NCBI GenBank assembly: GCA_036850595.1
Contig: CM072158.1
Span: 10,245,422 to 10,309,421 of the forward strand
DNA length: 64,000 bases
Source of the DNA: Rhyacichthys aspro
Taxonomy: Eukaryota > Chordata > Actinopteri > Gobiiformes > Rhyacichthyidae
Direction: 5' to 3'
The notes beneath the pieces were generated by a model. It saw nothing but the letters and a program-made list of their open reading frames with translations, made no database searches and had not been told where the DNA came from. This document shows positions 52,101-64,000 of this stretch, piece by piece; position 1 is the stretch's first letter, and every line of letters starts with the position of its first letter. Made by a program: the position numbers and the translations under genes.

Positions 52101-55100
52101 TTGGAACAGACATTATATAATCAGTGTCACAAATGAAAGCGGTCTGATTTTCCAGTGAAACATGTAACCTGCCCATCGGTGCACATGATTCATTCACCGT
52201 GTCACAGTCATGAGGGTCCTCAGTATTAAACCCGGTTACTATTAATAGCCTCAGCAGTATCAGTGTCCCTGGCCTTTTGTCTCCTCACCACAAAACAAGG
52301 CTCTAGTCTTTCCCTGGGCCTCGTCCTAGCTTTTTATGTGCCTCTGTCTGTCACTGACACTAGAGGACCCTACTATCAGGTTGCTGGTTCAATCACTCGT
52401 ACCACTGGCCTGTCTGTCAACAGAGGTGTGTGTGTATTTTATGACGAGTTGTGTTAGAGAAAAGACTGATGCATTAGTGGGAAAGCACCACAAATACACT
52501 GACAAACAACCTAAAGATAAAGTGATTTTTTTGGCTTGTCACTTGTTGAACTGGTAACTCAGGGGGTGCTTTTATCTGGCTTGTGACGAGAAGAGAAACA
52601 GTCTCCGTGAGCAGAGAAAGAGTTCTCTTGTTGGCAGAGTTTAATTTGATTTGATAAATCTAGCTCACTGCTTTAGGCGCTTCTGGCTTTAACTCACTTT
52701 CTCATCTGTGAAGTTCTACAGAAAAGACAAGGAAATGCACCACCACAGTATCTCTTTACATCAATGATAACCATCTCTCAACTTTGACTTTGTGTTTATG
52801 GTTTGGATTTTAATTTTCTGACATGCCAAAACACTGCAAACATGAAGTTATTGCCAGTACTTATTATTGCGCAACATATCATTGAGAGTTACACAGATGG
52901 ATTATGTGGTTTATATTAAAAGCACTAAGACTGCATTGGCATGTGTGGACAATGTCCTTTAGTCAACTTATGTTGAGACAAAGCACTCTTCTCTGGCAAC
53001 AGTTTGTAGGCAATTAGTTAAACAGTGTCATCAGCTTAAAAACATTTTATAAATTGTGAGTGTAACACAAGAGCTTTGGCGTTAGTTGTATGTCTAATTG
53101 AGTGATCAGAATAGACTGCCCCTCTGGGCTCTCTCATCCAGGCGATCATTATTCGGCAGCTACACGTGGATTGTTCACTGTCTACTTTCAGCTTGTTCCT
53201 GGAGAAATCACACGTGATGCTGCATTCCACATATTTAGCTCAAAAGAAAATTGACATTCTGCTGTTAAATTTACACTTGACAACCATATTTCTCGTGTGG
53301 CTTTTGGAGCTTTAGACACTTGTGATTGTTTTCCACAGATTTGAAATCATAGAATATTTTCAAATGCTTCTTCATGTGGAAACTATTCAGGACCAGATCA
53401 CATCTTGTGAAAATGACAGTCTTGTGACACCTTCCTGATAAAGACAAATGAAACAGTCGAAGTATGTTTGCACTCGAGTGGCGTGACATGTTAGCACAGG
53501 CTCTGAATGCTGCTAGTCTACATCGCACTTGTCAAACATCATCAACAGAACCCACTTTGTGTTCGATTGCTCAATGTAGTTCCTGTTAACCTCTATGTTG
53601 ACATGGTTTTGTTTTGCCTTTGAGTTTCTGTGACGCATTACTGGCCCGTTACATCAGCTGCATATCCCATAATGCATTTCTATCTGTGTTTCCTCCAGGG
53701 GTGTCGTCCCGAGTCCCGGAGATCATGGCGGCGGGCACACACTCGCCGGGAGGGCCCAATGGCATTATTCGCAGTCAGTCATTCGCTGGCTTCAGCACGT
53801 TACAGGAACGACGCTCGCGGTAAGCCTTCTGATTGGTCAAATCACCTGACATCTTTTTTCCACTTTCAAGTTCAATTTATTCCAGTGATGGCTGGCTTGT
53901 TGCCCTTCTAGCTTACAAGTTATAAAATACACTTACAATGGGCCCCTATGAAAAAGTTACACAGCAATAAAAGAACAGGCCAGGTAAATGTCCAGGAGAA
54001 GCTAATAACACAGCTACAGTTGCTCTAGCCTGGGGCCCACCTCTAGACTGTGCACAGTGTGGCCATTTAAGGTAAAAGGACCCTCATAAAGTTCCAGTTT
54101 AGATTGACAAAGAGTATTGAATAAGAGTTGGCTTAACACTAAAACATAACAAAACATTAACATAAAGACAAGCACAGGGCTCCAAAGAAAAGGGCTTATG
54201 CTTTATAATAAGGGTCATTGTTTCTATAAGCTCAATCACTACAAAAGAGTTTAGATAGATAGGAATGTGTTTGAAGGAAATGATGCCATGATTGATAACA
54301 GCTCATAAGAGATAAGGGTTTCCTGTTTTGACTCATGATTGAAGCCTCTCACTTCACCATCACGAGACAAAGCTTCTCATTTGCCTTCCAGAAATATCTA
54401 TCTCAAACTGTCTTCGCCTGCGCCTCAGTGTCATAGCTGAACCTTTTTGAAGCCCCTGTTCCTCTCTTTTCTCACTGCTCAGGCGGTGAATGGGGTAATT
54501 GGTTGGAATGAGTCGGGGTGTGTGGGCGACAGACAGCAGATGACAAGTTGCCATGCGGATAATGACCGAGGTGGAGAGCTACAGAGATGTGGCTTCTGAG
54601 GGCTGCCGGAGTGCGTCTGTAGATGTACTGTAGATGCTTTTGAACATAGACTTTCATGTACTCCCATGCACATTATGTCACACTCTTCATGTGTGCATGT
54701 ATGCAGATTTATAATTAAGGCAGTACAGAGTTGGGTCGGATCGCTTGGATGTGTGCGTCTCTGCCATGAATGCTCTACAGATCACATGACCCCAAGGCTA
54801 CGCGGCGCTCTCATTCAGTTGTGCCCTACATTTGTGGCAGCTTAATCTTAGTCGTGCTCGTTGGCATAAGGCCGAGACGTGGCGCGGTCCAACTTGTCGA
54901 GCGTTGTGGCCACGTCCCTGAGATGATTTTGGGATTGTTTCATTAATTCTGTGGAAATGGCATTTGTCAGCTAAATCTGAAATGGCTTCAAATGTGGGGA
55001 GAGAGGGAGATGACTGTGACCTAAAATAAGAGAAGGGTGGTTTTAATTTGTTGGAAATTGAAGCAGGTAAGATATCGTGACAATTGGAAGTGAGTTGTGT

Positions 55101-58100
55101 TGGCAGTGTATGGCACACTTGGCTTTGAACCTTTTCCTGTTCTCTATAAACTCTTTATTGAACTTTTTCTCTGACTTTAGGATCAACTTTATGGGAGGGA
55201 CTTATTTAAGTCATGAAGCAAGCGTGATATCAGAGTTATTGCTTTTCAAAGCCATACTACTTCTAATGCTAATCATTATTGTTTACCATGATTTATTATC
55301 ACAAATAAGTCTTTACTTTTAATTCTTGTGCGCATGTTGGCTCTTCCTGTTAAACCAGCCTCATAAATAGGTTATAGATGCTTTATCTGCTTCGGGGCCG
55401 TGTGAAGAACGAAGAGCGGTCGGGTGACATCGATTGCATGCCGTGTGATTGCCTCAGTGTGTTTAGCTGATGTGAGTGCTCTCACTTCAGCAGAAGATAA
55501 ATTACAGCCTACACAGGTCACTAACACTACGAATGGGGGCGAGAGGATCAGGTTTGCATGTGTTTGCAGATATGTGTGCATACCTTTGATTTAGCCCAAC
55601 ACGGAGTGATTGATTAATCTGCTCTCACCAGTATGACCAGCATTTAGCAGCTTTAGGTGAGGGTATTTGAATAATATGCAGGCTATGGGTGTCAGTCTTG
55701 CATTGCTAAGTTATCTGTGACAAATGAGATGAAGTTGTGAGGAGGTTAGCCCAAGGACATGCAAAATAATCAGGACTCTCTGGTAAGGCCACATTATTAG
55801 AGGCAGAAATGAGGCCTCTGATGTATGGTTTCGATAACAGTGTGTGATTTGTGTTTTGCAGGTGTAACTCGTTCATGGGGAACTCAGCTGTGCAAAAGAA
55901 GCCCCAGTCCAAGCCCAAGAAGCCACACCTGTCAGGTCACAAGGGAGGCAGCGGCTCCAGAGAACCACAGCCCAAAAGACTGGAGGAGGTTTACAACGCC
56001 CTCAGACAAGGCCTTGAGTGAGTCGCACCGATACAACACAAACTTATTCATTCATGTGTTTTGGGGACCTTCAGTTATCTTAGTATGCAGCCTTATGCTA
56101 GTCCCTGTCTGAGCTAGCCACTTAACTGTAAATTTACCAACCAAAAATTATATGGAAAATCTAAATACAAGCTCTTTTCCTGTTCAGTTAATCATATAAC
56201 AGACGACTTTTTAAATCCACTAAAAATTTACATTTAGCCATTATAGACGATTAAGTGTTAAAGTGTTAAACTTTTGCCACCATGCACTCCCGTTGATTTG
56301 CAAAGCGCTGATCACTTTCCTGTGTTGTTTTTGGGGTCTTACTAAAGATTGTTGTAAAGCCAGATTGTCCTTTGTCTCCACACAGTGAATATCTGGAAGT
56401 CCATCAGACAGAACTGGACAAACTCATGTTACTGATGAAGGACATGAAGAGGAATTCTCGTCTGGTGAGTGATGCAAATACTCAGTTCTTTACAACCAAA
56501 AATCACCAAAATGACCATGTTTGAATATCCATACATTCACCCCGTCATGAGCCGGACACAGTCTTTTTATTACTCTGGAAGCAGTGGTTGTGACAGTTCA
56601 TTTTTCATGCCAGACCTTTCTGTTTTACATAACATATGCCACAGCTGTGTCCCCCAGAATTAACTGTCCTATGTCTGTTTCCTCCAGGGAGTGCTGTATG
56701 ATCTCGACAAGGTGAGTTGATGGAGTGGACTGTCTCTTCTTTAACAGTTACTCATTTACATGCAGACAATTTGGAAGAATCAAATATTAATGAATTGAAC
56801 TGATTCAAAACACAGAAGGGTAGTTTGAGCAGCAATAAAAGTCCTCTCTCTGTCTTTTCCAGCAAATCAAATCTATAGAGCGGTACATGAGGCGTCTGGA
56901 GTTTCACATGAGTAAGGTAAGCTCTACTGAGGAGACATGATAATATAATGACAATGATATAGCAGTTCTGATCCAGAAAATTATCTAGACATCATTATAT
57001 CCGTTATTCTCAAAATATAATCCTGAATTTGCAGAAAGTTGAAATCATCAATGAATACATTGGATTATAGTGCTAATATAACCATATTTCAACCAAAAAT
57101 CTGAGCTTTAGCTTTATCCCCTTGACATCAATAGTCTTTTAATAATGAGAATTAGGAGAAGAATCAGTGTTATTGTCCAGTGCCAACTCTAAACTATTCT
57201 TATCTCCATCATTACTTTACTCCATTAGGGTCAATTTAGCTGACTAGATTTTTTGTCCTGTTACTTTAAGTTGACATCAGAGCCACAGATTTAAAGTTGG
57301 GTCACATTTCCCAATTTCCTCCCTCGTGTTGTCCGTACCGGTCACTAGTTGTGAACAATAATCCCTTCGGAGGTCGCCGGGGCTGGTCATTTCTCTCCTG
57401 TCTCCCTTTTGTGGTGTTGTAATGGCCTCCCTCGCTGTGCGTCAAATCAAACGTGACAGCAGGCAATCAGGACACACACGCCCAAACAACAGCGCCATTC
57501 CAAAGGTAACCATGGCTACCCCAAGACAGAGCCTTTTGAAGTGTAAGGAGCTCCAAGGAGGAGGCATTGGGCGCTGTTAACCCTTTACGGTCCCGACGAG
57601 TGATAGACAATGCAAATACAAACACATGACGACAACAGTCCACAGGGAGAGACGTGATAGTCAGAGGGCAGCAGCGAATATAGGACACACAGAGGCAATT
57701 GAAGAGGCCCTTAAAGAAGATGGTTAGAGGACAAGAATAGGTCTTAGATGAGTCATAACAAAATTGCTAAGTCTTTTAAGAAACTCAGAAAATGTATCTC
57801 CGAGCGTGCTCCACTTTCGCTTTTTTATTACAAGAAAACGCAGGGATTGATGCTTGCTATTTCTTGTAAAGTTGTCACAGAATGTAGTTAAAACAAACAC
57901 AAGAGCAGCTGTTTGGAGCCACACAGCTCTTGTTCTTATTCTTTGCTCTGCACAAAAAAGAGATTCAGACTCACTTGAAGTGATGAAGGCTTGCCAGATT
58001 TATCATGCAGGGCAGGTAAAAAGTCCTGAAAGGCTGGAGCGTGACGGTAAAGTAAGCTAATTCGAGCACTGCATGCTCTTTGATTCTAAATATACACGCA

Positions 58101-61100
58101 CAAAATTTGACAGTTTGACTTTGGTGGTTATGAAACTTAAACCATTATTTTTTCATGGGATGAACTGCTTGCACTCAAACCGTAAATTTGAGACGTGCTA
58201 GTTGCATGTTCACCATTAACAAGCACAAAGAAACTGTGCTGTAATCTAGTGTTTAACAAATGTGATTACCTCTGTTTTTCATGCCCCTTTGTGCCACCCA
58301 AATGGCTTTTCCGTAGAAGCAGATTTGCACAGGCACACAGATAGGACAGGCTCATTTCCCAAACGTCATCATCAGCAGATAGCTATCGAATGAGATCAAT
58401 TGTAGACTGTCCATTTAAGAGAATCGGCCAACCAAAAAAAGTATTGAACTCAGGAAATTAACTCTCTCCAACACAAAGGTTTACAAAATGAGTGTGTGAG
58501 AAGCATGAGGTTTCCAGTTAGGATGTAGCAGGTAAACCGGAAGTGCTCGGAGGCACATGACACACAAAAAGTATTTTCTAATAGTTATTTCCAAAAAGTT
58601 GAGTTGAGTTTTCAAAAGCAAAGAAGATTAGGGGAAATTTGTGGTAAAACAGGAAGTGCCTCTCTTTAAGAAGACAGGTGGTGCTTATCACCTGAAAAAT
58701 GTAAAGGTGCTGACAGTTTCTCCACCTCTCGACAGACATGAAAGCAGCTGCTGCCTTAGGAGAGACTACACAGGGAAGTGGGAAAGTTTTGCGTATAGAG
58801 CCATACACAAGACTGATGACCTAGATGTTTTTGTTTTTAAATATGTGTTGTGTCTGCTCATATATGTGCATATGAGGCTGATGATAAAGCATTTGGCAAT
58901 TCTTATGGGTTCATGGTATTTTCTTCACACTTACTCAGAGCATTGCATTACTTTTTGACAAATTATTATCTTCAATCTCTGAGACATGGCACAAACATCA
59001 GACAATGAATAAGCCAGTTTGATCAGCTGCTCTCCGTCTGTATGTATGTATTCGTGCTGAGGCGTGTCTCTTTGTGCGGGACAGCTGCCGTGAGCTATGA
59101 CTTTACAATCATCCATCAACGCATCGTTACTGTGTCTGTGCTAGTGACTCACATCACCGCTGTTCCTTTGTTTGTATCCGTGATGTTGGTCGGCTGCAGA
59201 TGTCCGAGTTGTAATTGGAACACACACACAAACAGGAAGGAAGCAGGTGGCACAGCGTGAAGTGCTACATGGGATAGGAGGGAAATGTAGGTATTAGTAA
59301 CACCTGAAAATCATTAAAGGAGAATATATTATGAATAAAGGTTGCGTTAGTTGCGTTCTTGTTTGAGGTAAATGGGCCTCTGTTCTCCATATCTGCAACA
59401 GAAAGTGACAGAAATTGGCCAAAATGTCTAGTCACTGACATCTCTTGTAAAACAACAGAGTCAGGGAGTGAGTTTTAAACCAAATGTGCCAAATCCAGGC
59501 CAGACTGAGCGCTTGGCATGTGATTAATATAGGCCGTGCTGCTCTCCACTACTCCCTTGAATGCTAATCTTACCACCAACATACACACACACACGCCCAC
59601 AACTCCCCGGAGAAGCGTTTGTGTGTTTGATGCTGTTTGATGTGGCCCGCCTGTTTTAATCTCCTTATAATCACTCACCCCCCTGGCACCAAATCTGTGT
59701 GTATATGTGAGCTCACCATCCGACTACGATCCAGGATAATGGTCGTATCTTAAGAGGATTCCTTCCCTATAATAATGTATAAAAACCCTAGAGTTAGATG
59801 TACAGCAGATACTGAGGCTTTTCATATTCACTGTGTATCTCTGCTCTGGTTAAACACCATAAAACCTTGTCAGGTAGAGGTACCATGAATGACCTTACTA
59901 TAACTGGGAACTAATTTTGTTAAAGAATATTTCAGAATTTCCCATTAGTTTCCCGTAAGCAATGTGTTTGTTCCCCACTGAGCTCTAATTAATACAGGGG
60001 CTTAATTGGGAATACATTTACATGCATTGTGTTGTCACATCTGGAAGAAGTCATTAGGAAACTGCAGATGGGGTTTTATGGGTTGCATGTTAATCTGAGT
60101 CTGTAGTGCAATGAAATGGCCCATGCAATGTACAAATGTCAAAAACAGAAATGAATGATGATATTGTTACAGATTATTAGCTTGAGTATGGCTTTGGTGT
60201 AGTGATATTTATTATAGTTATAGACATGGAAATTTAAATAATGTCATTTGGTCTCAGTATCTCATTGCCAGCTAGTACCTTTTACACTGAACATTACCTT
60301 TTGTATCTTACATGTTCCCACTTTTTTTTTTCTCGGGTGTAATGGCCCTGAGGCACAGCAGTATGCTGATGGATGACCGGGACTTGGCTGACCTTCAAAA
60401 GGGCATTTCCTTGAAGGCACCAAGAGGCCATTGTAATTGAAGACAAAGTGAGCTTAATTAGTAGATAATGATATGATTGCTGATTGCTAGAGTAGAAGGT
60501 CCAGTTGTTGTTAAGAATAAGTCTTTTGTTTGAGAATAACTGATTTATGACTTGGTCTGAGCAGCAAAACATGTTGTTGTTTCCCATGTTTCATTGTAAA
60601 TAGACGTGTTTGGAGCTGGCTCCAACAGTGAGGAAGCTGACGTTCATTTGTGGTCGGAGGGATTTTATAGCTGGCTCAGCTCAGCTGCTGGTGCCCCACC
60701 ACATACCACAGACAGACGGGCTGGGTCCCAGCTGGGGTTAGGGTGGGCAGGGGGCTGTGGTGCAGTTGGTAGGATTGGGTGGGTGTCTTTTGGTATGTTT
60801 TCGTGCTATGACAAGATATTATGTATCATGATCAGTCCAAATCTGTACCAACACTGCAGATCACCCTAGCTTCAGTTTTAAGTCCATGTTAAATACACTG
60901 CGTACACATGTCGCACAGTAGACCACTCTGCTCCAGTCATGAAGATGCTCAAAGAGTCAGTGAAGCTGTTATTGGCACGAGCCAGAGTGGCCCATTTCTC
61001 CCCCTTCTCTCTAATGAGTACCATAAAAAGCGCACCACATCAATATTTCAGTGCTCTGCAATAGCTCCCCTTGATGAGGTGCGCCAGAGGTGTTTTGTTT

Positions 61101-64000
61101 TGCCATGCTGCCACTTTCATCATAATCCACCTCAACTGGAAATGATTTGGCCACAAAAGTGAAAATGTCTAATGTTGGAAGCGTTTCTCATACTTAAAGC
61201 TAAGCACATTTTATTGAACTTCTGTTTAGATAGAAGTAAAAGTTGTCGTAAATGACTATGAGCTAACTGTAGTTTAAGTTTGTGGTTTTGGAATCACAGT
61301 GTAGTTTTGTTGTTGCTAAAATGGCACAGGAAGCTTGAAAATTGTGTTCACGTTATACATTTTTCCTAAAATCAGAGTAACCCAATCACATTATTGCACA
61401 TTAAAAAGAAGTGGAATCTTTAACCACAATTATTGACAAATCTTGAGCAGATGTAACATTTAAAGATTGCACAGACTTTTTTTCCATCAAAAGTCTTTTA
61501 TCCAGTCTCTTTTATCCAGTCTTTTATTTTATATATTGCCTCTCCCTGTGGGTTTGTGCTCGGTTCATGTTGCTGGTGGAAAGTGAAGTTGGGCAGACGT
61601 CTCCGAATGAGCTCTAAACCCGATGTCTGTTTTCCCTCCTCTTTGGGAGCGTCCCACTGGGGTCACACATGGGACACTGCAGACATGTCAGACTGGAGGC
61701 TACTGTCAGATACAAACCATCTGTGTCTGTCAGCACTCCTCTTCTGTTTTATCTGATGACACACTAGTTTAAACAGTCAAATAATGTTAAAGTCTGGTCT
61801 GCCTTTTAAACATTTGAGTAACACGTTTACACATTATATTTTTGTTCTTTGTGGAAAAAATGGCCTTGTCAGTGTTAAATTGGAGTTGCAGCACAAGCAT
61901 AAAGCTGAGTTCAGCGTTCATGGGTAAATCCCAGTGAGATGTGAACAAATCCAGAATAATTGAAATGACAGTTTTGGGAAGTGCCGGGGGATGTTTTGAT
62001 GTACTGTGTGAGTGTATCGTCTAAACTCAAGACATTTTAATTTAATTTCATGACAATAATTAGTGACTCTCTTGTCAAAGAATGGAAAAAAATTGCATTT
62101 GTAAAGTGTGCATGTTTTTTGTGGTTCATTCGTTAAAGGCTGCGTTTTCATTTAGGTGGACGAGCTCTATGAGGCGTTTTGCATCCAGAGTCGACTGAGG
62201 GATGGTGCCATTCGTATGAAGCAAGCCTTCTCTTCTTCTCCCTCGACTAAAGGAACCAAGGAGAGCATTGCAGAGGTCAACCGCCGCTACAAAGAGTACA
62301 CAGAGGTATAAAGAAACAGCATTCAGAAGGGATTGGACAAATGGACTGGGTGAAAATACAGACTTGGTACCAACCACAATATTGTGGCCATCTTGGATCT
62401 TTATTCGTCTTATGTCCATGAGACAAGGAAGTGTGTTTGATTCTGAGAAGAGACTAACAACAATTAAAATGCCTAAAGCTTCCTTTTGAGGTTTTATTTT
62501 TACTGTAAGTCCCTTGCATCAGTCACTATTGCACACCTTTGCTGTACTAAATTCTGGTGGCAAGAGGAAAAAAATCCATCTTGTCAGGAGATACATAATA
62601 TGCATGCTACTTCCTCAAGCACTTTCCATATTAACAGTATGTCATTTTGATCTGTGCAGCTGTCCAAGTGACTTACAGTAGGTCCTCATTACACACACCT
62701 GTCATCAGCTGCCAGCCCCAGCTGCAGTTGAGCTGCGTCAGGCTTTGTCAAAGGCTCTGCAGATAACTTCATTACTGTTGTTGTCATCTTGAGTGACAGA
62801 GCTGTTTTTGTGATCAGTCTTATCTGTGTCCCATACAGAACATGAGCACGTTCGAGAGTGAACTGGAGAACCTGCTCGGGGAGTTTCATATCAAAATGAA
62901 AGGTAAGGTGGAAAAGAAGTCTGTAAGTCAACTGATGCAATTTTAAAGTTATATTGATAATAATTAAATCAATTCATAACAAAGCAACAAGAAAAAAATG
63001 TATTTATTAGATTTATACAAATGTTTAGTTTCAGTGATTTGCAAAGGCAATGATAGCAAAGGATAAAAAGTGCTTGAAATCTCATGACCTACACTTTTTT
63101 CAATTCTTACTTTATTTCCTTTAAATGTACAGGATTGGCAGGCTTTGCAAGGCTGTGTCCAGGGGACCAGTATGAAGTAAGTTTTATTCTAAAAAACAAA
63201 ATGCCATTTAGTCAAACTGACACTAACTTTCTAAATGATGCATAAATCAATGCATTTTCATTTTTAGATTTTCATGAGATATGGGCGCCAGCGGTGGAAA
63301 TTAAAGGGAAGAATTGAGGTGAACTCAAGACAAAGCTGGGATGGAGACGAGATGGTTTTTATGCCCCTCATCACTGACCTCATCAACATCAAGGTACAGT
63401 GGAAACAGACAATGTTTGTGATAGCACTAGAAACTTTTATCTTTTGGCTCTACATGGTAAAAATAGTTTACAACAATCATCCCCTGACTTTATCTGCCAT
63501 CAGAAGAGCTTGAGAAATAGTCAAAAGCAGTGAATAAACATTGTTTTTGGATCAATCAGGTGACAGAGCTGAAAGGCTTGGCCACTCACATGTTGGTGGG
63601 CAGCGTGATCTGTGAAACCAAGGAGCTGTTTACGGCTATGCCTCAAGTGGTGGCTGTGGACGTCAACGACCTGGGCACCATCAAACTCAACCTGGAGGTC
63701 ACGTGGTAGTAAGTAAACTAACACAATGTATTTACTAGAATTAGTCTGTACTTAAAATACACAATTTGTGAACCGTGAGGTCAGAATGATTTGATGTTGG
63801 CTGCCATCTGGTGGAAAAACACGGTCATGGCCTCTTACTTGATCAGATTTAACACATTGAATTCAATTGCTGCAGTTCAAACAATAGATTGAGATATGCT
63901 ATAATTTGTTATCAGTTTGTTGATGTTGTCTTTATTAGGGAAAAATCACTTTAAACGTCTCCTTTTTACCAGCCCCTTCGATGTTGAGGACCTGACTCTC
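31096..64000 (+). CDS. ripor2: RIPOR2 (FAM65B) RhoA inhibitor, 5' third, partial at right edge
   Basis: Coding exons: 31096-31174 (alternative first), 53699-53819, 55862-56017, 56386-56464, 56688-56711, 56863-56916, 62156-62305, 62839-62902, 63133-63176, 63268-63393, 63560-63708 and 63973-64000 onward. All junctions are GT-AG and in frame. About 358 residues of the long form lie in the window, against roughly 1,070 in human RIPOR2. GGPNGIIRSQSFAGF and LQERRSRCNSF point to RIPOR2 rather than RIPOR1. Next come the coiled Rho-binding region (LEEVYNALRQGLDEYLEVHQ, then LYDLDKQIKSIERYMRRLEF) and the conserved GLAGFARLCPGDQYEI...RYGRQRWKLKGRIEV block, probably a C2-like fold. The known role is binding and inhibiting RhoA, affecting T-cell polarity, myoblast fusion and hair-cell stereocilia. 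One 24-nt microexon (56688-56711) encodes GVLYDLDK. The gene has very large 5' introns and appears to use two promoters. Confidence 0.92.
32766..32912 (-). other. Unassigned coding-like patch, antisense to ripor2
   Basis: A minus-strand frame is open for 49 codons between stops and has GC-rich third positions in AT-rich DNA. It reads HENTPHDWMLDYRESAG, then FVQLLAVLLKDDITFPAGAAQ, then TGA at 32765-32763. The last codons also contain a donor-like CA|GTGAGA. The product is not recognised. The plus strand of the same patch is also briefly open (LSCSGGERDVVFEQHC), so the strand is not certain. It could be a relic exon, a processed pseudogene scrap, or chance. Confidence 0.25.
34572..34684 (+). 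repeat. Dispersed repeat ending in AAAAT run
   Basis: The core contains AGATTCAAAGAGTTTATTGTC followed by ATGTGTACAG and ACAATGAAATTCTT. This is a phrase seen many times across fish genomes, usually at the 3' end of an interspersed element. It ends in about four AAAAT units at 34662-34684. The element class is not decided. Confidence 0.6.
41322..41340 (+). repeat. (AAT)n microsatellite
   Basis: About six AAT units followed by an A run, just upstream of the ripor2 proximal promoter. Confidence 0.85.
41727..41735 (+). other. Minimal uORF (ATG-TTT-TAG) in ripor2 proximal first exon
   Basis: A one-residue-plus-Met open frame lies in the predicted 5' UTR. It may reduce scanning to the main start codon if the transcript includes it. 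Confidence 0.4.
41758..41790 (+). other. 10-codon uORF in ripor2 proximal first exon
   Basis: ATG at 41758 opens MDVKEQINGH and stops at 41788-41790, all within the predicted non-coding exon. Its Kozak context (G at +4, C at -3) is moderate. It ends 39 nt before the donor. Confidence 0.45.
43576..43589 (+). repeat. Short (TG)n run
   Basis: Seven TG units in the ripor2 first intron. Short and unremarkable. Confidence 0.8.
46375..46475 (-). repeat. tRNA-derived SINE remnant, minus orientation
   Basis: Read on the minus strand, a near-perfect B box (GTTCGAACCC, inside 46431-46441) in a CCCCGGCTTGGGT context is followed by a TCCCCTCACTGTCTCCCTCA body and TTTCCTGTCTACTGTCT. It resembles the copy at 21545 but is oppositely oriented and lacks the AAAGGC tail. 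Confidence 0.7.
53699..53819 (+). CDS. ripor2: Shared ripor2 exon with the short-isoform start codon
   Basis: The acceptor TCTGTGTTTCCTCCAG ends at 53698. The exon is open from its first base in the phase used by the 31.1-kb exon and contains an ATG at 53725 in the same frame. Transcripts from the 41.5-kb promoter would start there (MAAGTHSPGGPNGIIRSQ). It ends TCGCG|GTAAGC, splitting the Arg codon before CNSF. Confidence 0.85.
57506..57519 (+). promoter_or_regulatory. RFX X-box-like inverted repeat
   Basis: GTAACC, a 2-bp gap and GGCTAC form a near-palindrome that differs from GTNRCC-N2-RGYAAC at one position. Occupancy is not shown. Confidence 0.4.
60734..60754 (+). other. Intramolecular G-quadruplex motif
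   Basis: Four G runs (GGGG, GGG, GGG, GGGGG) are separated by loops of 3, 1 and 2 bases on the sense strand of a ripor2 intron. The short loops predict a stable structure. Confidence 0.6.
63803..63814 (-). promoter_or_regulatory. CTCF core motif, minus orientation
   Basis: The minus strand reads CCACCAGATGGC followed by AG. It matches CCASYAGRKGGC at every position and the extended CAG end. It lies in a ripor2 intron near the right edge. Confidence 0.5.

Larger units (their letters stand above)
31175..53698 (+). other. ripor2: ripor2 first intron (22.5 kb)
   Basis: Apart from the second promoter and exon at 41480-41829, no sense-strand coding exon was found. The intron holds a dispersed repeat at 34572-34684, a SINE remnant at about 46375-46475, microsatellites, and one coding-like patch on the minus strand (32766-32912). 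The longest ORF (51036-51572, 178 codons) has no domain-like features and is judged spurious. Confidence 0.7.
56917..62155 (+). other. ripor2: ripor2 intron with candidate regulatory elements
   Basis: This 5.2-kb intron has no coding exon that I can support. It contains an RFX X-box-like palindrome at 57506-57519 inside a GC-richer block (about 57300-57560), a G-quadruplex motif at 60734-60754, and TAAT-rich sequence at about 59950-60130 that could be a homeodomain-type enhancer. Confidence 0.6.

Overview
The window is genomic DNA from a ray-finned fish, most likely a percomorph teleost. Coding sequence is split by GT-AG introns, three vertebrate gene families are recognisable, intergenic DNA is AT-rich, and there are degraded tRNA-derived SINEs of a kind common in fish. 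No bacterial, phage, viral or CRISPR features were seen. I rebuilt the exons by hand from splice sites, reading frame and remembered family sequences. No alignment or database search was run.

Layout. (1) 2.1-8.8 kb, minus strand: a complete stathmin-2/SCG10 gene (five coding exons, 179 aa). (2) 8.8-10.1 kb: a short head-to-head intergenic region with a good RE1/NRSF (REST) element and a diverged tandem duplication. (3) 10.1-20.8 kb, plus strand: a complete y+LAT-type amino-acid transporter, best called slc7a6 (eleven coding exons, 490 aa), with a 5' region starting near 10.2 kb and a 3' UTR of about 1.6 kb. The last intron carries a possible alternative 3' end. (4) 20.8-30.6 kb: intergenic DNA with repeats, two candidate CTCF sites around the start of this block, and two low-confidence orphan exon-like stretches. 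(5) 30.6-64 kb, plus strand: the 5' third of ripor2 (RHO family interacting cell polarization regulator 2), running off the right edge. It appears to have two alternative first exons: a coding one at 31.1 kb and a non-coding CpG/GC-box/CCAAT one at 41.5-41.8 kb. Both join a shared exon at 53.7 kb. The rest of the gene in the window is eleven coding exons (counting the shared exon) and large introns.

Functional reading. stmn2 is a neuronal tubulin regulator, slc7a6 is a broadly expressed cationic/neutral amino-acid exchanger, and ripor2 is a RhoA inhibitor important in hair cells, T cells and muscle. They do not form a pathway. The main points of interest are regulatory: the REST element on stmn2, the promoter choice and uORFs of ripor2, the intronic polyadenylation option in slc7a6, and perfect CTCF core matches between slc7a6 and ripor2 and inside ripor2. 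I found no convincing previously undescribed system. The most novel-looking items are the ripor2 alternative N terminus, the slc7a6 hydrophobic alternative tail, and two unexplained coding-like patches on the minus strand.
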